From Actinomycetaceae bacterium (GTDB lineage Bacteria; Actinomycetota; Actinomycetes; Actinomycetales; Actinomycetaceae), in the NCBI GenBank assembly GCA_030537615.1, contig JAUNVP010000012.1, positions 19,605 to 83,604 of the forward strand: a DNA stretch of 64,000 nt. The letters run 5' to 3'. The translations under genes were made by a program, and so were the position numbers. How positions within the stretch are numbered: position 1 is the first letter of the stretch; each line of letters begins with the position of its first letter. Below the pieces are notes generated by a model. It ran no database searches. It was not told the DNA's origin and worked only from the letters and a program-made list of their open reading frames with translations. Of the stretch, positions 46,934-62,745 are shown one piece after another.

Positions 46934-49900
46934 TTGGCTGCACAGAGTAATTCTGCCGCAAAACACATGAAGCCTCGTATTTCGTTCGCGCGTCTGCGCG
47001 AACCGATGCAGGCACCGAACCTACTGAGCCTCCAGATCGAAAGTTTCGAATGGCTTCTCGGCACGGACGCTTGGCGTGAACGTGTCGAGGCCGCGAACGC
47101 TGCGGGCTCGAACCTCCCGACAACCTCCGGTCTCGAAGACATCTTCGCAGAGATCTCCCCAATTGAGGACGTCGGCCAGACGATGTCGCTCGCATTCCGC
47201 GAATTCCACTTCGAACCACCGAAGTACACGGTGGAGGAGTGCCGCGAAAAAGATAAGACCTATGAAGCGCCGCTCTACGTGCAGGCAGACTTCATGAACC
47301 ACACGACCGGTGAAATCAAATCACAGACCGTGTTCCTCGGTGAGTTCCCGCTGATGACCGACCGCGGCACCTTCATCATCAATGGTACGGAACGCGTCGT
47401 CGTGTCTCAGCTCGTGCGTTCCCCGGGCGTCTACTTTGAGGAATCCTCAGATAAGACGTCGGACCGCAAGATCTACTCCGCGAAGATTATTCCTTCGCGC
47501 GGAGCGTGGCTCGAGTTCGAAATCGACAAGCGTGACTCCGTCGGTGTGCGTATCGACCGCAAGCGTAAGCAGCCGGTCACCCACTTCCTCAAGGCTCTGG
47601 GGATGACTGAGTCCGAACTGCGTACCGAGTTCGAGGACTACCCGGTCCTGCTTGAGACTTTGGAAAAAGATACCGTCCAGACTCAAGATGAAGCACTGAC
47701 TGACATTTACCGCAAGATTCGTCCCGGCGAACAGGTATCTGCCGACGCGGCCCGCAACCTGCTTGAAGGCTTTTACTTCAACGAGAAGCGCTACGATCTG
47801 GCCAAGGTTGGTCGCTACAAGATCAACAAGAAGCTCGGCCTGGAGGCCGGTCTTGACGAGTCGGTTCTCCGCATTGAAGACATTGTTGCGACCGTTAAGT
47901 ACCTTCTCGCACTTCATAAGTTCGGGCGAAAGGCCAAAAACGATCCGGCAGTGCGGAAGTTCCCGGGTATGCGTGACGGCAAGCCCGTTGATCTTCGCCT
48001 TGAAACCGACGACATCGACCACTTCGGTAACCGCCGTATCCGCGCTGTCGGTGAACTCATCCAGGCACAGGTCCGCACCGGTATGGCCCGGATGGAGCGC
48101 ACCATCCGCGAACGGATGACCACCCAGGATATTGAGGCGATTACTCCGACCTCGCTCATTAACATCCGCCCGGTCACGGCCGCGATCAAGGAGTTCTTCG
48201 GAACTTCGCAGCTTTCGCAGTTCATGGATCAGAACAACCCACTTGCTGGTCTGACCCACAAGCGCCGTCTTTCTGCACTCGGCCCCGGCGGCCTGTCTCG
48301 TGACCGTGCCGGCATGGAAGTGCGTGACGTGCACCCCTCCCACTACGGCCGTATGTGCCCGATTGAAACCCCTGAAGGCCCGAATATTGGTCTCATCGGA
48401 TCTCTCGCGACTTTCGCTCGCATCAACCCCTTCGGTTTCGTCGAAACCCCCTTCCGCGTGGTTCGCGACGGCCAGGTGACCAATGAACTCCACTACCTGA
48501 CGGCAGATGAAGAGGACGGTCACCCGATTGCGCAGGCTTCTGCTGAGCTCACCGAGGACGGGCACTTCGTCGAAGAAAACGTGCTGTGCCGAATCGCGGG
48601 TGAGGACCCGGCACTCGTGCCCGCGAAAGAAGTGGATCTGATGGACGTGTCCGCCCGTCAGATGGTGTCGGTCGCAACCGCGATGATTCCGTTCCTTGAG
48701 CACGACGACGCTAACCGCGCCCTCATGGGTGCGAACATGCAACGCCAGGCGGTGCCGCTCCTCACCACGGAAGCGCCGCTGGTGGGAACCGGCATTGAGC
48801 GCCGCGCAGCCATCGACGCCGGTGAAATGATCATCGCCAATAACTCCGGTGTCGTGACCGAAGTGTCCTCTGACATCGTGACCGTTGCGAATGACGACGG
48901 CACCTACGACTCCTACCGTCTGGAGAAGTTCGGCCGCTCCAACCCCGGCAACTGCACGAACCAGCGCGTTCTTGTCGATGAAGGCGATCGTGTTGAAAAG
49001 GGCGGTCTCATTGCTGACGGACCGGCCACCGACGGGGGAGAGCTCGCCCTCGGCAAGAACCTCCTCGTCGCATACATGTCGTGGGAGGGTCTCAACTACG
49101 AGGACGCCATTATCCTGTCGCGTCGCGTCGTCCAGGACGACGTACTCACCTCGATTCACATTGAGGAATACGAAATCGCCGCGCGCGAGACGAAGCTCGG
49201 TTACGAGGAAATTACTCGCGACCTGCCCAACGTCTCAGAGGAAGCCTTGGCTGACCTCGACGAACGCGGCATTGTCCGTATCGGTGCTGAGGTCGAAGCT
49301 GGCGACATCCTCGTCGGAAAGGTCACCCCTAAGGGGGAAACCGAATTGACCTCGGAAGAGCGCCTGCTCCGTGCCATCTTCGGTGAGAAGGCGCGCGAGG
49401 TGCGTGATACTTCGATGCGCGTTCCTCACGGTGAGTCCGGCATCGTCATCGGCGTGCGTGAAGCGAACGCTGAAGAGGACGACCTCCAGCCCGGTGTTCA
49501 GCAGAAGGTCCGCGTCTACGTTGCTCAGCGCCGCAAGATCACCATCGGTGATAAGCTTGCCGGCCGCCACGGTAATAAGGGTGTGGTCTCGAAGGTTCTT
49601 CCCATCGAAGACATGCCGTTCCTCGAAGACGGAACCCCGGTTGACATTATTCTCAACCCACTGGGTGTTCCTGGCCGTATGAATGTCGGCCAGGTGCTCG
49701 AATACCATCTCGGCTGGATTGCCAACATGGGATGGGACGTATCGGAAGCCGTAAAGAACGGTGAAAACTGGGCGAAGTACATTCCCGAAGAGGGCATCAA
49801 GGCCCCCGCTCGGACGAATGTGGCTACTCCGGTGTTTGACGGTGTGGAACAAGATACCCTCATGGGGCTTCTCAGGCACACGCTTCCGAACCGCGATGGC

Positions 49901-50446
49901 GACCGCCTCATCAACTCCGATGGCAAGGCCCGCCTATTCGATGGCCGCTCCGGTGAGCCCTTCCCGTACCCGATTGCTGTCGGCTACACCTACATGCTCA
50001 AACTTCACCACCTGGTTGACGACAAGATTCACGCCCGTTCCACGGGGCCGTACTCGATGATCACGCAGCAGCCACTCGGTGGTAAAGCCCAGTTCGGCGG
50101 TCAGCGATTTGGTGAGATGGAGGTGTGGGCCCTCGAAGCATACGGTGCGGCCTACGCCCTCCAGGAGCTCCTCACCATTAAGTCTGACGATATGAAGGGA
50201 CGCGTCTCCGTGGTGAACTCGATCGTGAAGGGCGAGGATATTCCCGAAGCGGGAATCCCCGAATCCTTCCGCGTCCTCATCTACGAAATGCGTTCGCTCT
50301 GCCTCAACGTCGAAGCTCTCGACATTGAAGGTAACGCCATCGACCTCACCACTTCGCGTGATACGGGTCGGTCCGCGAGCGAAGAACTCGGTATCACTCT
50401 CGATGCCCGCCCGAACGCCGGCGCCCTACTTGACGACATTGAATAA
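46934..50446 (+). CDS. rpoB: DNA-directed RNA polymerase subunit beta
   Basis: A 1170-residue beta subunit of normal actinobacterial length. It starts at a TTG with AAGGA eight bases upstream. The rifampicin-binding cluster reads [20 protein letters not shown] followed by RLSALGPGG, with the Asp, His and Ser residues most often changed in resistance all intact. [19 protein letters not shown] and the C-terminal [12 protein letters not shown] region are also clear. rpoC follows after 12 bases, so both are co-transcribed. A 570-residue open frame on the opposite strand is a coding shadow. Confidence 0.98.
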   Translation: MAAQSNSAAKHMKPRISFARLREPMQAPNLLSLQIESFEWLLGTDAWRERVEAANAAGSNLPTTSGLEDIFAEISPIEDVGQTMSLAFREFHFEPPKYTVEECREKDKTYEAPLYVQADFMNHTTGEIKSQTVFLGEFPLMTDRGTFIINGTERVVVSQLVRSPGVYFEESSDKTSDRKIYSAKIIPSRGAWLEFEIDKRDSVGVRIDRKRKQPVTHFLKALGMTESELRTEFEDYPVLLETLEKDTVQTQDEALTDIYRKIRPGEQVSADAARNLLEGFYFNEKRYDLAKVGRYKINKKLGLEAGLDESVLRIEDIVATVKYLLALHKFGRKAKNDPAVRKFPGMRDGKPVDLRLETDDIDHFGNRRIRAVGELIQAQVRTGMARMERTIRERMTTQDIEAITPTSLINIRPVTAAIKEFFGTSQLSQFMDQNNPLAGLTHKRRLSALGPGGLSRDRAGMEVRDVHPSHYGRMCPIETPEGPNIGLIGSLATFARINPFGFVETPFRVVRDGQVTNELHYLTADEEDGHPIAQASAELTEDGHFVEENVLCRIAGEDPALVPAKEVDLMDVSARQMVSVATAMIPFLEHDDANRALMGANMQRQAVPLLTTEAPLVGTGIERRAAIDAGEMIIANNSGVVTEVSSDIVTVANDDGTYDSYRLEKFGRSNPGNCTNQRVLVDEGDRVEKGGLIADGPATDGGELALGKNLLVAYMSWEGLNYEDAIILSRRVVQDDVLTSIHIEEYEIAARETKLGYEEITRDLPNVSEEALADLDERGIVRIGAEVEAGDILVGKVTPKGETELTSEERLLRAIFGEKAREVRDTSMRVPHGESGIVIGVREANAEEDDLQPGVQQKVRVYVAQRRKITIGDKLAGRHGNKGVVSKVLPIEDMPFLEDGTPVDIILNPLGVPGRMNVGQVLEYHLGWIANMGWDVSEAVKNGENWAKYIPEEGIKAPARTNVATPVFDGVEQDTLMGLLRHTLPNRDGDRLINSDGKARLFDGRSGEPFPYPIAVGYTYMLKLHHLVDDKIHARSTGPYSMITQQPLGGKAQFGGQRFGEMEVWALEAYGAAYALQELLTIKSDDMKGRVSVVNSIVKGEDIPEAGIPESFRVLIYEMRSLCLNVEALDIEGNAIDLTTSRDTGRSASEELGITLDARPNAGALLDDIE

Positions 50447-50458
50447 GGAGCACTCACT

Positions 50459-54373
<3,915 letters not shown>

Positions 54374-54386
54374 TCGACACTAACGG

Positions 54387-54424
54387 TGTGGGGTCGTCCG
54401 TACGGGCGGCCCCACATTGTTTTC
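54387..54424 (+). terminator. terminator after rpoC
   Basis: A stem of about 14 bp (TGTGGGGTCG... with ...CGGCCCCACA, including two G-T pairs) with a tiny loop, followed by TTGTTTTC. It ends the rpoBC unit. Confidence 0.8.
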
Positions 54425-54486
54425 TCCGCTGAGATGGTGAATCCTCGTAGAATACGAGAGATAGGCCACAGGAGCCTTTAACTACT

Positions 54487-54516
54487 TTGACGCGCTGTTT
54501 TCGCGTCCGATAGAGT
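54487..54516 (+). promoter_or_regulatory. promoter candidate for the str operon
   Basis: TTGACG and TAGAGT are separated by 18 bases, close to the vegetative consensus. Transcription would start near 54523. Confidence 0.6.
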
Positions 54517-54756
54517 ATTACGCGGTGCCCGCGTCGCCGGGTACCCATTTTGTCAGCCCGAAAGGGTTGCAGCGGGCTCCTTGACGATCCGTCGGAGCTC
54601 CGGACGTCATTCTCCTACCTTCGGTAGTCATGGCGGGCCGGCCCTGACGGACACGAGTGTGTCCGCCTCAGGGAAATGGCAAGCAGTTCAACCACGAGAA
54701 CACGCCGACCGGCGTCGCAAAGACTACAGTTTTAACACAAGGAAGACGGAGAAATA

Positions 54757-55131
54757 GTGCCTACTATTCAGCAGCTGGTGCGCAAAGGTCGCAGCACCAA
54801 GCACGCGAAGGTCGCTACCCCGGCGCTTAAGGGAAGCCCCCAGCGTCGTGGTGTTTGCACCCGCGTGTACACCACTACCCCAAAGAAGCCGAACTCGGCT
54901 CTGCGGAAGGTCGCCCGTGTGCGTCTTTCCTCAGGTATCGAGGTCACCGCGTATATTCCCGGTGAAGGTCATAACCTTCAGGAACACTCCATCGTGCTCG
55001 TGCGCGGAGGCCGCGTAAAGGACCTCCCCGGCGTGCGTTACCGCATCGTCCGCGGCGCTCTCGACACCCAGGGTGTGCGTGGTCGCCAGCAGGGACGCTC
55101 CCACTACGGTGCAAAGAAGGAGAAGAAGTAA
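54757..55131 (+). CDS. rpsL: 30S ribosomal protein S12
   Basis: A 124-residue S12. It includes [19 protein letters not shown] and [16 protein letters not shown]; both lysines linked to streptomycin resistance when mutated (in TPKKPNS and GRVKDLPG) are the wild-type residue. GTG start with GGAAGACGGAG upstream. Its stop shares one base with rpsG. Confidence 0.98.
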   Translation: MPTIQQLVRKGRSTKHAKVATPALKGSPQRRGVCTRVYTTTPKKPNSALRKVARVRLSSGIEVTAYIPGEGHNLQEHSIVLVRGGRVKDLPGVRYRIVRGALDTQGVRGRQQGRSHYGAKKEKK

Positions 55132-55601
55132 TGCCTCGTAAAGGCCCAGCTCCCAAGCGTCCGCTCGTAGAAGATCCCGTCTACGGTTCAAAGGTCGTGA
55201 GCCAGCTCGTCAACCGTGTTCTGCTCGACGGAAAGAAGTCCGTCGCTGAGCGCATCGTTTATGGCGCACTCGAAGGCGTCGGCGAAAAGACCGAGCAGGA
55301 TCCAGTCGTCGTCCTCAAGCGCGCACTGGACAACATTCGTCCGTCACTGGAGGTTCGCTCCCGCCGTGTGGGTGGCGCGACCTACCAGGTTCCCGTCGAA
55401 GTACGCGCATCGCGTGCCACCACGCTGGCTCTTCGCTGGCTGGTTGATTTCTCCCGTCAGCGTCGTGAAAACTCGATGACGGAGCGTCTGATGAACGAGA
55501 TTCTCGACGCATCCAATGGTCTCGGAGCGGCTGTTAAGCGCCGCGAGGACATGCACAAGATGGCCGAATCCAACAAGGCATTCGCCCACTACCGCTGGTA
55601 A
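55131..55601 (+). CDS. rpsG: 30S ribosomal protein S7
   Basis: A 156-residue S7 that nucleates assembly of the 30S head. [36 protein letters not shown] core and the C-terminal [15 protein letters not shown] are typical. It is coupled to rpsL through a TAATG overlap. Confidence 0.98.
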   Translation: MPRKGPAPKRPLVEDPVYGSKVVSQLVNRVLLDGKKSVAERIVYGALEGVGEKTEQDPVVVLKRALDNIRPSLEVRSRRVGGATYQVPVEVRASRATTLALRWLVDFSRQRRENSMTERLMNEILDASNGLGAAVKRREDMHKMAESNKAFAHYRW

Positions 55602-55645
55602 CCCGCTAGCGATCCCATAGAAGCCTTCAACGTAAGGAAACACAC

Positions 55646-57763
55646 GTGGCACAAGAGGTGCTTACTGACCTAACTAAGGTCCGCAACATTGGCATCATGG
55701 CTCACATCGATGCCGGCAAGACTACCTGTACCGAACGCATCCTGTTCTACACGGGTATCAACTACAAGATGGGTGAAACCCACGACGGTGCCGGCACCAT
55801 GGACTGGATGGAGCAGGAGAAGGAGCGCGGGATTACCATTACTTCCGCAGCCACCACCTGCTACTGGAACGATAACCAGATCAACATCATCGACACCCCC
55901 GGACACGTTGACTTCACGGTTGAGGTGGAGCGCTCGTTGCGCGTCCTCGACGGTGCTGTCGCGGTGTTCGACGGTAAGGAAGGCGTGGAACCGCAGTCCG
56001 AAACCGTGTGGCGCCAGGCGGATAAGTACAATGTTCCGCGCATTTGCTTCATCAACAAGATGGATAAGCTCGGGGCGGACTTCAACTTCTCGGTCCAGAC
56101 CATTAAGGATCGCCTCAACGCAACCCCGATCGTCATGACCATGCCGATCGGTGCGGAAGCGGATTTCACGGGCGTGATTGACGTCCTCAACATGAAGGCG
56201 CTGTACTTCCCGGAAAAAGATGAGTCCGGAAACGATACTTTCGGTGCTGTAGTTGAAGAAGGTGAAATCCCCGAGGAACTGCGCGACGAGGCCGAATCGT
56301 ATCGCGAAGCCATGGTGGAATCAGCGGCGGAAGCTACGGAAGAACTGATGGAGAAGTACCTCGAGGAGGGTGAGCTTTCCATCGCGGAAATCCAAGAGGG
56401 TATCCGCCAGCTCACCATTAATTCCGAGGCTTACCCTGTTTTCTGTGGTTCTGCTTTCAAGAACAAGGGTGTGCAACCGATGCTCGATGGCGTTGTTGCC
56501 TACCTGCCGTCTCCGCTTGATGTTCCTGCCGTGCAGGGACACGTGGCGGGCGACGAAGAACAAGTTATTACTCGCGAAGCAAGTGAGGACGCCCCGTTCT
56601 CCGCTCTCGCGTTTAAAGTGGCAGTTCACCCGTTCTACGGCAAACTGACCTACATCCGCGTTTACTCCGGCAAGGTTGAATCCGGCACCCAGGTGCTTAA
56701 CTCAACCAAGGGCAAGCGTGAACGCATTGGCAAGATGTTCCAGATGCACTCCAACAAGGAAAACCCTGTTGATGTTGCACACGCTGGTCACATCTACGCC
56801 TTCATTGGTCTCAAGGATACGACCACCGGCGACACGCTGTGCGCGCAGGATTCGGCCGTTATTCTCGAGTCCATGTCCTTCCCCGATCCCGTCATTCACG
56901 TCGCCATTGAGCCGAAGTCGAAGGCGGATCAGGAGAAGCTCGGCACGGCTATTCAGAAGCTAGCTGAGGAAGACCCAACCTTCACGGTTCGTCTTGATGA
57001 TGAAACCGGCCAGACAGTCATCGGCGGTATGGGTGAGCTTCACCTTGACGTCCTCGTTGACCGTATGCGCCGCGAGTTCCGCGTGGAAGCTAACGTCGGT
57101 AAGCCGATGGTTGCCTACCGTGAAACTATCCGCAAGACGGTTGAGAAGGTTGAGTACACGCACAAGAAGCAGACTGGTGGTTCTGGCCAGTTCGCGAAGG
57201 TGATCGTCAAATTCGAGCCGCTCGAAGTCGACGGAGAAACGACGTACGAGTTCGATAACGTGGTTACAGGTGGCCGCGTTCCGCGCGAGTACATTCCGTC
57301 CGTCGACGCTGGAATCCAGGATGCAATGCAAACTGGTGTTCTCGCGGGCTACCCGATGGTTGGCATCAAGGCTACGCTCCTCGACGGCGCGTACCACGAT
57401 GTTGACTCCTCGGAAATGGCTTTCAAGATCGCCGGTTCCATGGTCTTCAGGGAGGGTGCGAAGAAGGCTTCGCCAACCCTGCTTGAGCCGATCATGGCTG
57501 TGGAAGTTCGTACCCCCGAGGAGTACATGGGTGACGTTATTGGTGACCTCAACTCCCGCCGCGGCTCTATTCAGTCAATGACTGATGCGCACGGCATTAA
57601 GGTGGTCCGAGCTCAGGTTCCGCTGTCAGAAATGTTCGGATACGTTGGCGACCTGCGTTCCAAGACGCAGGGGCGCGCAGTGTATTCGATGCAGTTCGAT
57701 AGCTATGCTGAAGTTCCTCGAAATGTCGCTGAGGAAATCATCGGCAAAGCTTCGGGTAACTGA
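55646..57763 (+). CDS. fusA: elongation factor G
   Basis: A 705-residue translocation GTPase. The P-loop [25 protein letters not shown] and [10 protein letters not shown] mark the G domain, and the C-terminal domain IV-V sequences ([12 protein letters not shown] and [18 protein letters not shown]) are normal. GTG start with GTAAGGA upstream. It sits 45 bases after rpsG in the str operon. Confidence 0.98.
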   Translation: MAQEVLTDLTKVRNIGIMAHIDAGKTTCTERILFYTGINYKMGETHDGAGTMDWMEQEKERGITITSAATTCYWNDNQINIIDTPGHVDFTVEVERSLRVLDGAVAVFDGKEGVEPQSETVWRQADKYNVPRICFINKMDKLGADFNFSVQTIKDRLNATPIVMTMPIGAEADFTGVIDVLNMKALYFPEKDESGNDTFGAVVEEGEIPEELRDEAESYREAMVESAAEATEELMEKYLEEGELSIAEIQEGIRQLTINSEAYPVFCGSAFKNKGVQPMLDGVVAYLPSPLDVPAVQGHVAGDEEQVITREASEDAPFSALAFKVAVHPFYGKLTYIRVYSGKVESGTQVLNSTKGKRERIGKMFQMHSNKENPVDVAHAGHIYAFIGLKDTTTGDTLCAQDSAVILESMSFPDPVIHVAIEPKSKADQEKLGTAIQKLAEEDPTFTVRLDDETGQTVIGGMGELHLDVLVDRMRREFRVEANVGKPMVAYRETIRKTVEKVEYTHKKQTGGSGQFAKVIVKFEPLEVDGETTYEFDNVVTGGRVPREYIPSVDAGIQDAMQTGVLAGYPMVGIKATLLDGAYHDVDSSEMAFKIAGSMVFREGAKKASPTLLEPIMAVEVRTPEEYMGDVIGDLNSRRGSIQSMTDAHGIKVVRAQVPLSEMFGYVGDLRSKTQGRAVYSMQFDSYAEVPRNVAEEIIGKASGN

Positions 57764-57842
57764 GCATTTTAGCTCATCACCCACAGGCGTTAATCCGCCC
57801 ACACAAATGAAAACCCAGTAGTAACGTTTTATCGGCAAGTGC

Positions 57843-57848
57843 TAGGCT
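57843..57848 (+). promoter_or_regulatory. possible -10 for a tuf-specific promoter
   Basis: TAGGCT lies 52 bases before the tuf start with only a weak -35 (GTAACG, 16-base spacing). The 136-base fusA-tuf gap is long enough for a separate promoter. Confidence 0.3.
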
Positions 57849-57899
57849 AACGACTAGCGAAAAGCTGATAATCAACTACCCGAGTCCAGGAGGACACAA

Positions 57900-59090
57900 G
57901 TGGCGAAGGCCAAGTTCGAGCGCACCAAACCGCACGTAAACATCGGTACCATCGGTCACGTTGACCACGGTAAAACCACACTGACCGCTGCAATCACTAA
58001 GGTGCTGCACGACAAGTACCCCGAGCTCAACGAGTTCACCCCATTCGACAAGGTCGACAACGCTCCCGAGGAGCGCGACCGCGGTATCACCATTAACGTT
58101 TCCCACGTTGAGTACCAGACCGAGGCGCGTCACTACGCACACGTTGACGCCCCCGGACACGCTGACTACGTGAAGAACATGATCACCGGTGCCGCCCAGA
58201 TGGATGGCGCTATCCTCGTTGTTGCTGCAACTGACGGCCCTATGGCTCAGACCCGCGAGCACGTTCTGCTTGCTCGCCAGGTTGGCGTTCCCACCATCCT
58301 TGTCGCACTGAACAAGTCCGACATGGTTGATGATGAGGAAATGCTGGAGCTCGTTGAGGAAGAAGTTCGCGAACTTCTCGACTCCCAGGGATTCGACGGC
58401 GAGAACGCTCCTATCATTCGCGTTTCCGCTCTCATGGCTCTCGAAGGTGACCCGGAATGGGTTGCCAAGGTTGAGGAGCTCATGGACGCTGTCGACGAGT
58501 ATGTTCCGACCCCCGAGCGTGACATGGACAAGCCGTTCCTCATGCCGATTGAGGACGTCTTCACCATTACCGGCCGCGGCACCGTTGTGACCGGCCGTGT
58601 TGAGCGTGGCAAGCTCCCGATCAACGCTGAGGTCGAAATCCTCGGTATCCGCGAACCGCAGAAGACTACGGTTACCGGTATCGAAATGTTCCACAAGCAG
58701 ATGGATGAAGCCTGGGCAGGCGAGAACTGTGGTCTCTTGCTCCGTGGCACCAAGCGTGACGAGGTCGAGCGCGGCCAGGTTGTAGCCGTTCCCGGCTCCA
58801 TCACCCCGCACACGAACTTCAAGGGCCAGGTCTACATCCTCAAGAAGGAAGAAGGCGGCCGTCACAAGCCGTTCTTCACCAACTACCGCCCGCAGTTCTA
58901 CTTCCGTACCACGGACGTCACCGGCATCATCGAGCTGCCCGAGGGCACCGACATGGTTATGCCTGGTGACACCACTGAAATCACCGTTGAGCTGATTCAG
59001 CCCATCGCTATGGAGGCTGGCCTCGGCTTCGCCATCCGTGAAGGTGGTCGCACCGTTGGTTCCGGTCGTGTGACCGAAGTGATCAAGTAA
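57900..59090 (+). CDS. tuf: elongation factor Tu
   Basis: A 396-residue EF-Tu. [23 protein letters not shown] and [12 protein letters not shown] are the GTPase motifs. GTG start with CCAGGAGGACACAA upstream. The only tuf copy in the window; it ends the str operon and is followed by a GC-rich terminator. Confidence 0.98.
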   Translation: MAKAKFERTKPHVNIGTIGHVDHGKTTLTAAITKVLHDKYPELNEFTPFDKVDNAPEERDRGITINVSHVEYQTEARHYAHVDAPGHADYVKNMITGAAQMDGAILVVAATDGPMAQTREHVLLARQVGVPTILVALNKSDMVDDEEMLELVEEEVRELLDSQGFDGENAPIIRVSALMALEGDPEWVAKVEELMDAVDEYVPTPERDMDKPFLMPIEDVFTITGRGTVVTGRVERGKLPINAEVEILGIREPQKTTVTGIEMFHKQMDEAWAGENCGLLLRGTKRDEVERGQVVAVPGSITPHTNFKGQVYILKKEEGGRHKPFFTNYRPQFYFRTTDVTGIIELPEGTDMVMPGDTTEITVELIQPIAMEAGLGFAIREGGRTVGSGRVTEVIK

Positions 59091-59136
59091 GGTCACGTCC
59101 GAGTTAACTGCTCAGCAGTAGATCTCACGTAAAGCA

Positions 59137-59160
59137 AGGGGCCCGGGAAACCGGGCCCCT
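59137..59160 (+). terminator. terminator after tuf
   Basis: A 10-bp stem AGGGGCCCGG/CCGGGCCCCT with a GAAA loop, 46 bases after the tuf stop. There is no T run, so efficiency is uncertain. Confidence 0.65.
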
Positions 59161-59260
59161 CCGCTATTCTCGAGGCTTGCCTTCCAGCTTCCGGGTTGTG
59201 CAGGATTGTCGGGGTTGCTTTGTCACGTGTCCGTTTGCGCTACTGGACTCCCCACGATAT

Positions 59261-59300
59261 ATAGGCTCTGTGTGGCGTGCGTAGGGTCTGCTCTAATCAG
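59261..59300. repeat. 20-bp-period repeat, array 4 (two units)
   Basis: ATAGGCTCTGTGTGGCGTGC at 59261 and GTAGGGTCTGCTCTAATCAG at 59281 are adjacent, same-orientation copies of the repeat unit seen at 41671. There is no inverted partner. It lies between the tuf terminator and the S10 leader. Confidence 0.6.
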
Positions 59301-59609
59301 CTGACCGCGACCTCGCCCGACACGCCGAGGAGTGAGAGTCGCACCACTAATCCCGTGACCGTTTGGAATCGGGGAAAAAATCTGTCAGACTATTTGAGTT
59401 GCCTCGGATGCGACAGGTCTCTGTTGCCTCCGAGAATCGTCAGCCCACCTCACCCGAGGTGAGTGCTGGGGGCTTCGGCCCCATGTTCTTGATCACAAGA
59501 AACGGTCCACTTCCCTCCAGCGGGGAAAACCGCGCACAGTTGCGTCGCACAATGCGACACGCCCGAGTGCGGGGACCGGTGAGAAGCTGTTTAAGAGAGG
59601 TAAGACGGC

Positions 59610-59918
59610 ATGGCGGGACAAAAGATCCGCATCCGGCTCAAGTCCTATGACCACGAGGTCATTGACAGCTCCGCGCGCAAGATCGTCGACACTGTGCAGC
59701 GCGCAGGTGCGACGGTCGTGGGCCCGGTGCCGCTGCCGACCGAGAAGAACGTATTCGTTGTCGTTCGGTCGCCCCATAAGTACAAGGACAGCCGTGAACA
59801 CTTTGAGATGCGCACACACAAGCGCCTCATCGACATCATCGACCCGACGCCCAAGGCAGTTGATTCGCTCATGCGACTCGACCTGCCCGCTGACGTAAAA
59901 ATCGATATTAAACTCTGA
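59610..59918 (+). CDS. rpsJ: 30S ribosomal protein S10
   Basis: A 102-residue S10, first gene of the S10 operon. [39 protein letters not shown] and the C-terminal [11 protein letters not shown] are typical. GAGAGG precedes the ATG. It also acts with NusB in antitermination in other bacteria. Confidence 0.98.
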   Translation: MAGQKIRIRLKSYDHEVIDSSARKIVDTVQRAGATVVGPVPLPTEKNVFVVVRSPHKYKDSREHFEMRTHKRLIDIIDPTPKAVDSLMRLDLPADVKIDIKL

Positions 59919-59932
59919 GGAAACCTGCAAAA

Positions 59933-60598
59933 ATGACTACAGACACCAAGCAGGCGGCTGCGCCCGTCAAGGCGCTGCTTGGCCGCAAGCTCGGCATGAC
60001 CCAGGCTTGGGACAACGACGGCCGCGTCGTTCCCCTCACGGTCGTGCAGGTGGGCACCAACGTCGTAACGCAGGTGCGCACCGAAGAAGTTGACGGCTAC
60101 ACCGCCGCACAGATCGGCTTCGGCGAGATTGATGCTCGTCGTATCACCAAACCACTCGCTGGCCACTTTGAAAAGGCTGGCGTTACGCCTCGTCGTCACC
60201 TCGTGGAAGTTCGCACTTCCGATGCTGACAGCTTCGAACTCGGCCAGGAACTCACCGCCGATGTTTTCGAGGTCGGCGACTCCGTAGACGTATCCGGCAA
60301 TACCAAGGGTAAGGGCTTCGCCGGTGTGATGAAGCGCCACGGTTTCGGTGGCGGACCCGCATCACACGGTGCCCACAAGATTCACCGCAAGCCCGGTTCA
60401 ATCGGCGCCTGCGCCACCCCTGGGCGTATCTTCAAGGGACTGCGTATGGCAGGCCGTATGGGGAACGTTCGCCGGACCGTCCAGAACCTTAAGATCTTCG
60501 GCGTAGACACGGAAAAAGGCTTGCTCCTGATTACAGGCGCCGTTCCGGGTCCGAAGAACGCGATCGTCCTGGTTCGCAACTCCGTGAAGGGTGCGTGA
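59933..60598 (+). CDS. rplC: 50S ribosomal protein L3
   Basis: A 221-residue L3. [20 protein letters not shown] at the start and [20 protein letters not shown] in the extension that reaches the peptidyl-transferase centre identify it. GAGGAAACC precedes the ATG. Confidence 0.98.
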   Translation: MTTDTKQAAAPVKALLGRKLGMTQAWDNDGRVVPLTVVQVGTNVVTQVRTEEVDGYTAAQIGFGEIDARRITKPLAGHFEKAGVTPRRHLVEVRTSDADSFELGQELTADVFEVGDSVDVSGNTKGKGFAGVMKRHGFGGGPASHGAHKIHRKPGSIGACATPGRIFKGLRMAGRMGNVRRTVQNLKIFGVDTEKGLLLITGAVPGPKNAIVLVRNSVKGA

Positions 60599-60600
60599 TC

Positions 60601-61245
60601 ATGTCTACCGCACTGACAGTTGACATCATCGACATTGACGGGAAGAAAGCCGGAACGGTTGAACTCCCCGCCAAGATTTTCGATGCGAAAACTAACATTC
60701 CTTTGATCCACCAGGTTGTGACCGCCCAGCTTGCTGCCGCACGCCAGGGCACCGCCGCAACCAAGACCCGCGGAATGGTCTCCGGTGGCGGCCGCAAACC
60801 GTGGCGCCAGAAGGGCACTGGACGTGCTCGTCAAGGATCCATCCGCGCACCGCAGTTCCGGGGTGGCGGTGTCGTACACGGCCCGCAGCCGCGTTCCTAC
60901 GCTCAGCGCACCCCCAAGAAAATGAAGGCAGGGGCTCTCTACGGTGCTCTGTCCGACCGCGCTCGCGGAGGCCGCATCCACGTGGTCACTGGTCTCGTTG
61001 GCGGAGATACTCCGTCCACCAAGGCAGCCCGCGCAGCCATCGAACGCATTGTGGACACCCGCAAGACGCTCATCGTTGTCGCGCGCGGCGACGAACTGAA
61101 CTGGAAGAGCGCACGCAACCTCCCGCAGGTCCACGTCATTGCCGCGGATCAGCTCAACACGCTCGACGTCATGAAGACCGAAGATGTCGTGTTTACGAAG
61201 GACGCGCTCGATGCCTTCCTCGAATCGAAGGAGAGCAGCAAGTGA
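60601..61245 (+). CDS. rplD: 50S ribosomal protein L4
   Basis: A 214-residue L4. The exit-tunnel loop [20 protein letters not shown] and [17 protein letters not shown] are clear. The ATG at 60601 is preferred; a GTG two codons earlier overlaps the rplC stop. In E. coli L4 represses the S10 operon through its leader; whether that holds here is unknown. Confidence 0.97.
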   Translation: MSTALTVDIIDIDGKKAGTVELPAKIFDAKTNIPLIHQVVTAQLAAARQGTAATKTRGMVSGGGRKPWRQKGTGRARQGSIRAPQFRGGGVVHGPQPRSYAQRTPKKMKAGALYGALSDRARGGRIHVVTGLVGGDTPSTKAARAAIERIVDTRKTLIVVARGDELNWKSARNLPQVHVIAADQLNTLDVMKTEDVVFTKDALDAFLESKESSK

Positions 61246-61544
61246 GCCTCGAAAAGTCAAAGAACCCTCGCGACATTATTCTCGCGCCGGTTATCACCGA
61301 GAAGTCCTCTGGACTCATGGATCTGGGGAAATACACTTTCCTCGTTGACCCGCGTGCGAACAAAACCGAGATCCGCCTCGCCATCGAAGAGATTTTCAAC
61401 GTGAAGGTCTCCCACGTGGCGACGCAAAACCGACAGGGCAAGGCCTACCGCACTCGCAATGGCATTGGCCGTCGCAAGAACACGAAGCGAGCCATCGTGA
61501 CACTCCGCGAAGGCACCATCGACATCTTCGGCGATCTCGCCTGA
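61242..61544 (+). CDS. rplW: 50S ribosomal protein L23
   Basis: A 100-residue L23 at the tunnel exit, with [15 protein letters not shown] and the C-terminal [15 protein letters not shown]. The GTG overlaps the rplD stop by four bases and has AAGGAG nine bases upstream. A much longer open frame in the same phase starts inside rplD but is not the gene. Confidence 0.96.
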   Translation: MSLEKSKNPRDIILAPVITEKSSGLMDLGKYTFLVDPRANKTEIRLAIEEIFNVKVSHVATQNRQGKAYRTRNGIGRRKNTKRAIVTLREGTIDIFGDLA

Positions 61545-61570
61545 GAACTTCGAAGAGGTAGAGGAACGAA

Positions 61571-62407
61571 ATGGGAATCCGTAAATATAAGCCGACGACG
61601 CCCGGTCGTCGTGGCGCATCCGTGGCGGACTTCGTGGAGATTACCCGGTCGAAACCGGAGAAGTCCCTCGTTCGCCCACTGACCAAGACCGGCGGCCGCA
61701 ATAACCGCGGTCGCGTGACGGCTCGTCACCGCGGTGGTGGCCACAAGCGCGCCTACCGCATCATCGACTTCCGTCGCGCCGACAAAGATGGCGTACCGGC
61801 AAAGGTTGCTCACATTGAGTACGACCCGAACCGTACCGCCCGCATCGCACTGCTTCACTACTTGGATGGCGCCAAGCGCTACATCCTCGCTCCGGCGAAG
61901 CTGAATCAGGGCGACATGGTCGAATCCGGCCCGAACGCCGACATCAAACCCGGCAACAACCTTCCCCTGCGCAATATCCCGGTTGGTACCGTGGTGCATG
62001 CTGTGGAACTGTACCCGGGAGGCGGCGCAAAGATTGCCCGCTCCGCAGGGACGTCTGTGCAGCTTGTCGCTAAGGAAGGACGCTTTGCGCAGTTGCGTAT
62101 GCCCTCGGGCGAAATCCGCAACGTTGAGGCGCAGTGCCGGGCAACCATTGGTGAGGTCGGTAACGCCGAACAAGGCAACATTAACTGGGGTAAAGCTGGC
62201 CGCATGCGGTGGAAGGGACGTCGTCCCAAGGTCCGCGGCGTAGCCATGAACCCTGTCGACCACCCCCATGGCGGTGGCGAAGGCCGCACTTCTGGTGGCC
62301 GTCACCCGGTTACCCCGTGGGGTAAGCCCGAAGGTCGTACCCGTCGTCCGAATAAGCCCAGCGACAAGCTCATCGTGCGTCGTCGCCGGACCGGCAAGAA
62401 GCGCTGA
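61571..62407 (+). CDS. rplB: 50S ribosomal protein L2
   Basis: A 278-residue L2. [20 protein letters not shown] and the C-terminal [19 protein letters not shown], with the conserved histidine near the peptidyl-transferase centre, are intact. GAAGAGGTAGAGG precedes the ATG. Confidence 0.98.
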   Translation: MGIRKYKPTTPGRRGASVADFVEITRSKPEKSLVRPLTKTGGRNNRGRVTARHRGGGHKRAYRIIDFRRADKDGVPAKVAHIEYDPNRTARIALLHYLDGAKRYILAPAKLNQGDMVESGPNADIKPGNNLPLRNIPVGTVVHAVELYPGGGAKIARSAGTSVQLVAKEGRFAQLRMPSGEIRNVEAQCRATIGEVGNAEQGNINWGKAGRMRWKGRRPKVRGVAMNPVDHPHGGGEGRTSGGRHPVTPWGKPEGRTRRPNKPSDKLIVRRRRTGKKR

Positions 62408-62422
62408 TAGAGGAGCTGGATT

Positions 62423-62704
62423 ATGCCACGCAGTCTAAAGAAGGGCCCCTTCGTCGACGACCACCTGCAAAAAAAGGTGGATGCTCAGAACGAAAAGGGC
62501 ACGAAGAACGTAATCAAGACCTGGTCTCGCAGGTCCGTCATTACCCCGGATTTCCTGGGGCACACCTTCGCGGTGCACGACGGCCGTAAGCATGTCCCGG
62601 TCTTCGTTACGGAAGCCATGGTTGGACACAAGCTCGGAGAGTTTGCCCCAACCCGCACCTTCCGTAGCCATGACAAGGACGATCGCAAGGGACGCCGGCG
62701 TTAA
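62423..62704 (+). CDS. rpsS: 30S ribosomal protein S19
   Basis: A 93-residue S19. [19 protein letters not shown] and [16 protein letters not shown] are diagnostic. GAGGAGCTGG lies just upstream. Standard position between rplB and rplV. Confidence 0.98.
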   Translation: MPRSLKKGPFVDDHLQKKVDAQNEKGTKNVIKTWSRRSVITPDFLGHTFAVHDGRKHVPVFVTEAMVGHKLGEFAPTRTFRSHDKDDRKGRRR

Positions 62705-62745
62705 GCCGGGGTCGCTTGTCAAGGCAAGAAGTGAGGCAGGATTTG

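Larger units (their letters stand above)
54374..54756. other. rpoC-rpsL intergenic region with promoter and long leader
   Basis: About 380 bases. It contains the rpoC terminator, the promoter at 54487-54516, and a GC-rich leader of about 230 bases with several possible hairpins (for example the GCCCG/CGGGC pair near 54560-54580). No coding frame is convincing. Confidence 0.5.
59091..59609. other. tuf-rpsJ intergenic region: terminator, array 4, S10 leader
   Basis: About 520 bases. It contains the tuf terminator, repeat array 4, and the S10 operon leader. In the leader a UUCG-capped hairpin (GGGGC-TTCG-GCCCC) lies at 59469-59482. TTGGAA at about 59364 with CAGACT 17 bases later is a weak promoter candidate. 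No coding frame is convincing. Confidence 0.5.

Noticed and set aside
47447..49159. 570-residue open frame opposite rpoB
   Set aside because: It is a codon-bias shadow of rpoB, with no ribosome site, no recognisable domain and low-complexity His/Arg-rich sequence.
57876..59096. 406-residue open frame opposite tuf
   Set aside because: It mirrors the EF-Tu gene almost exactly and has no features of its own.
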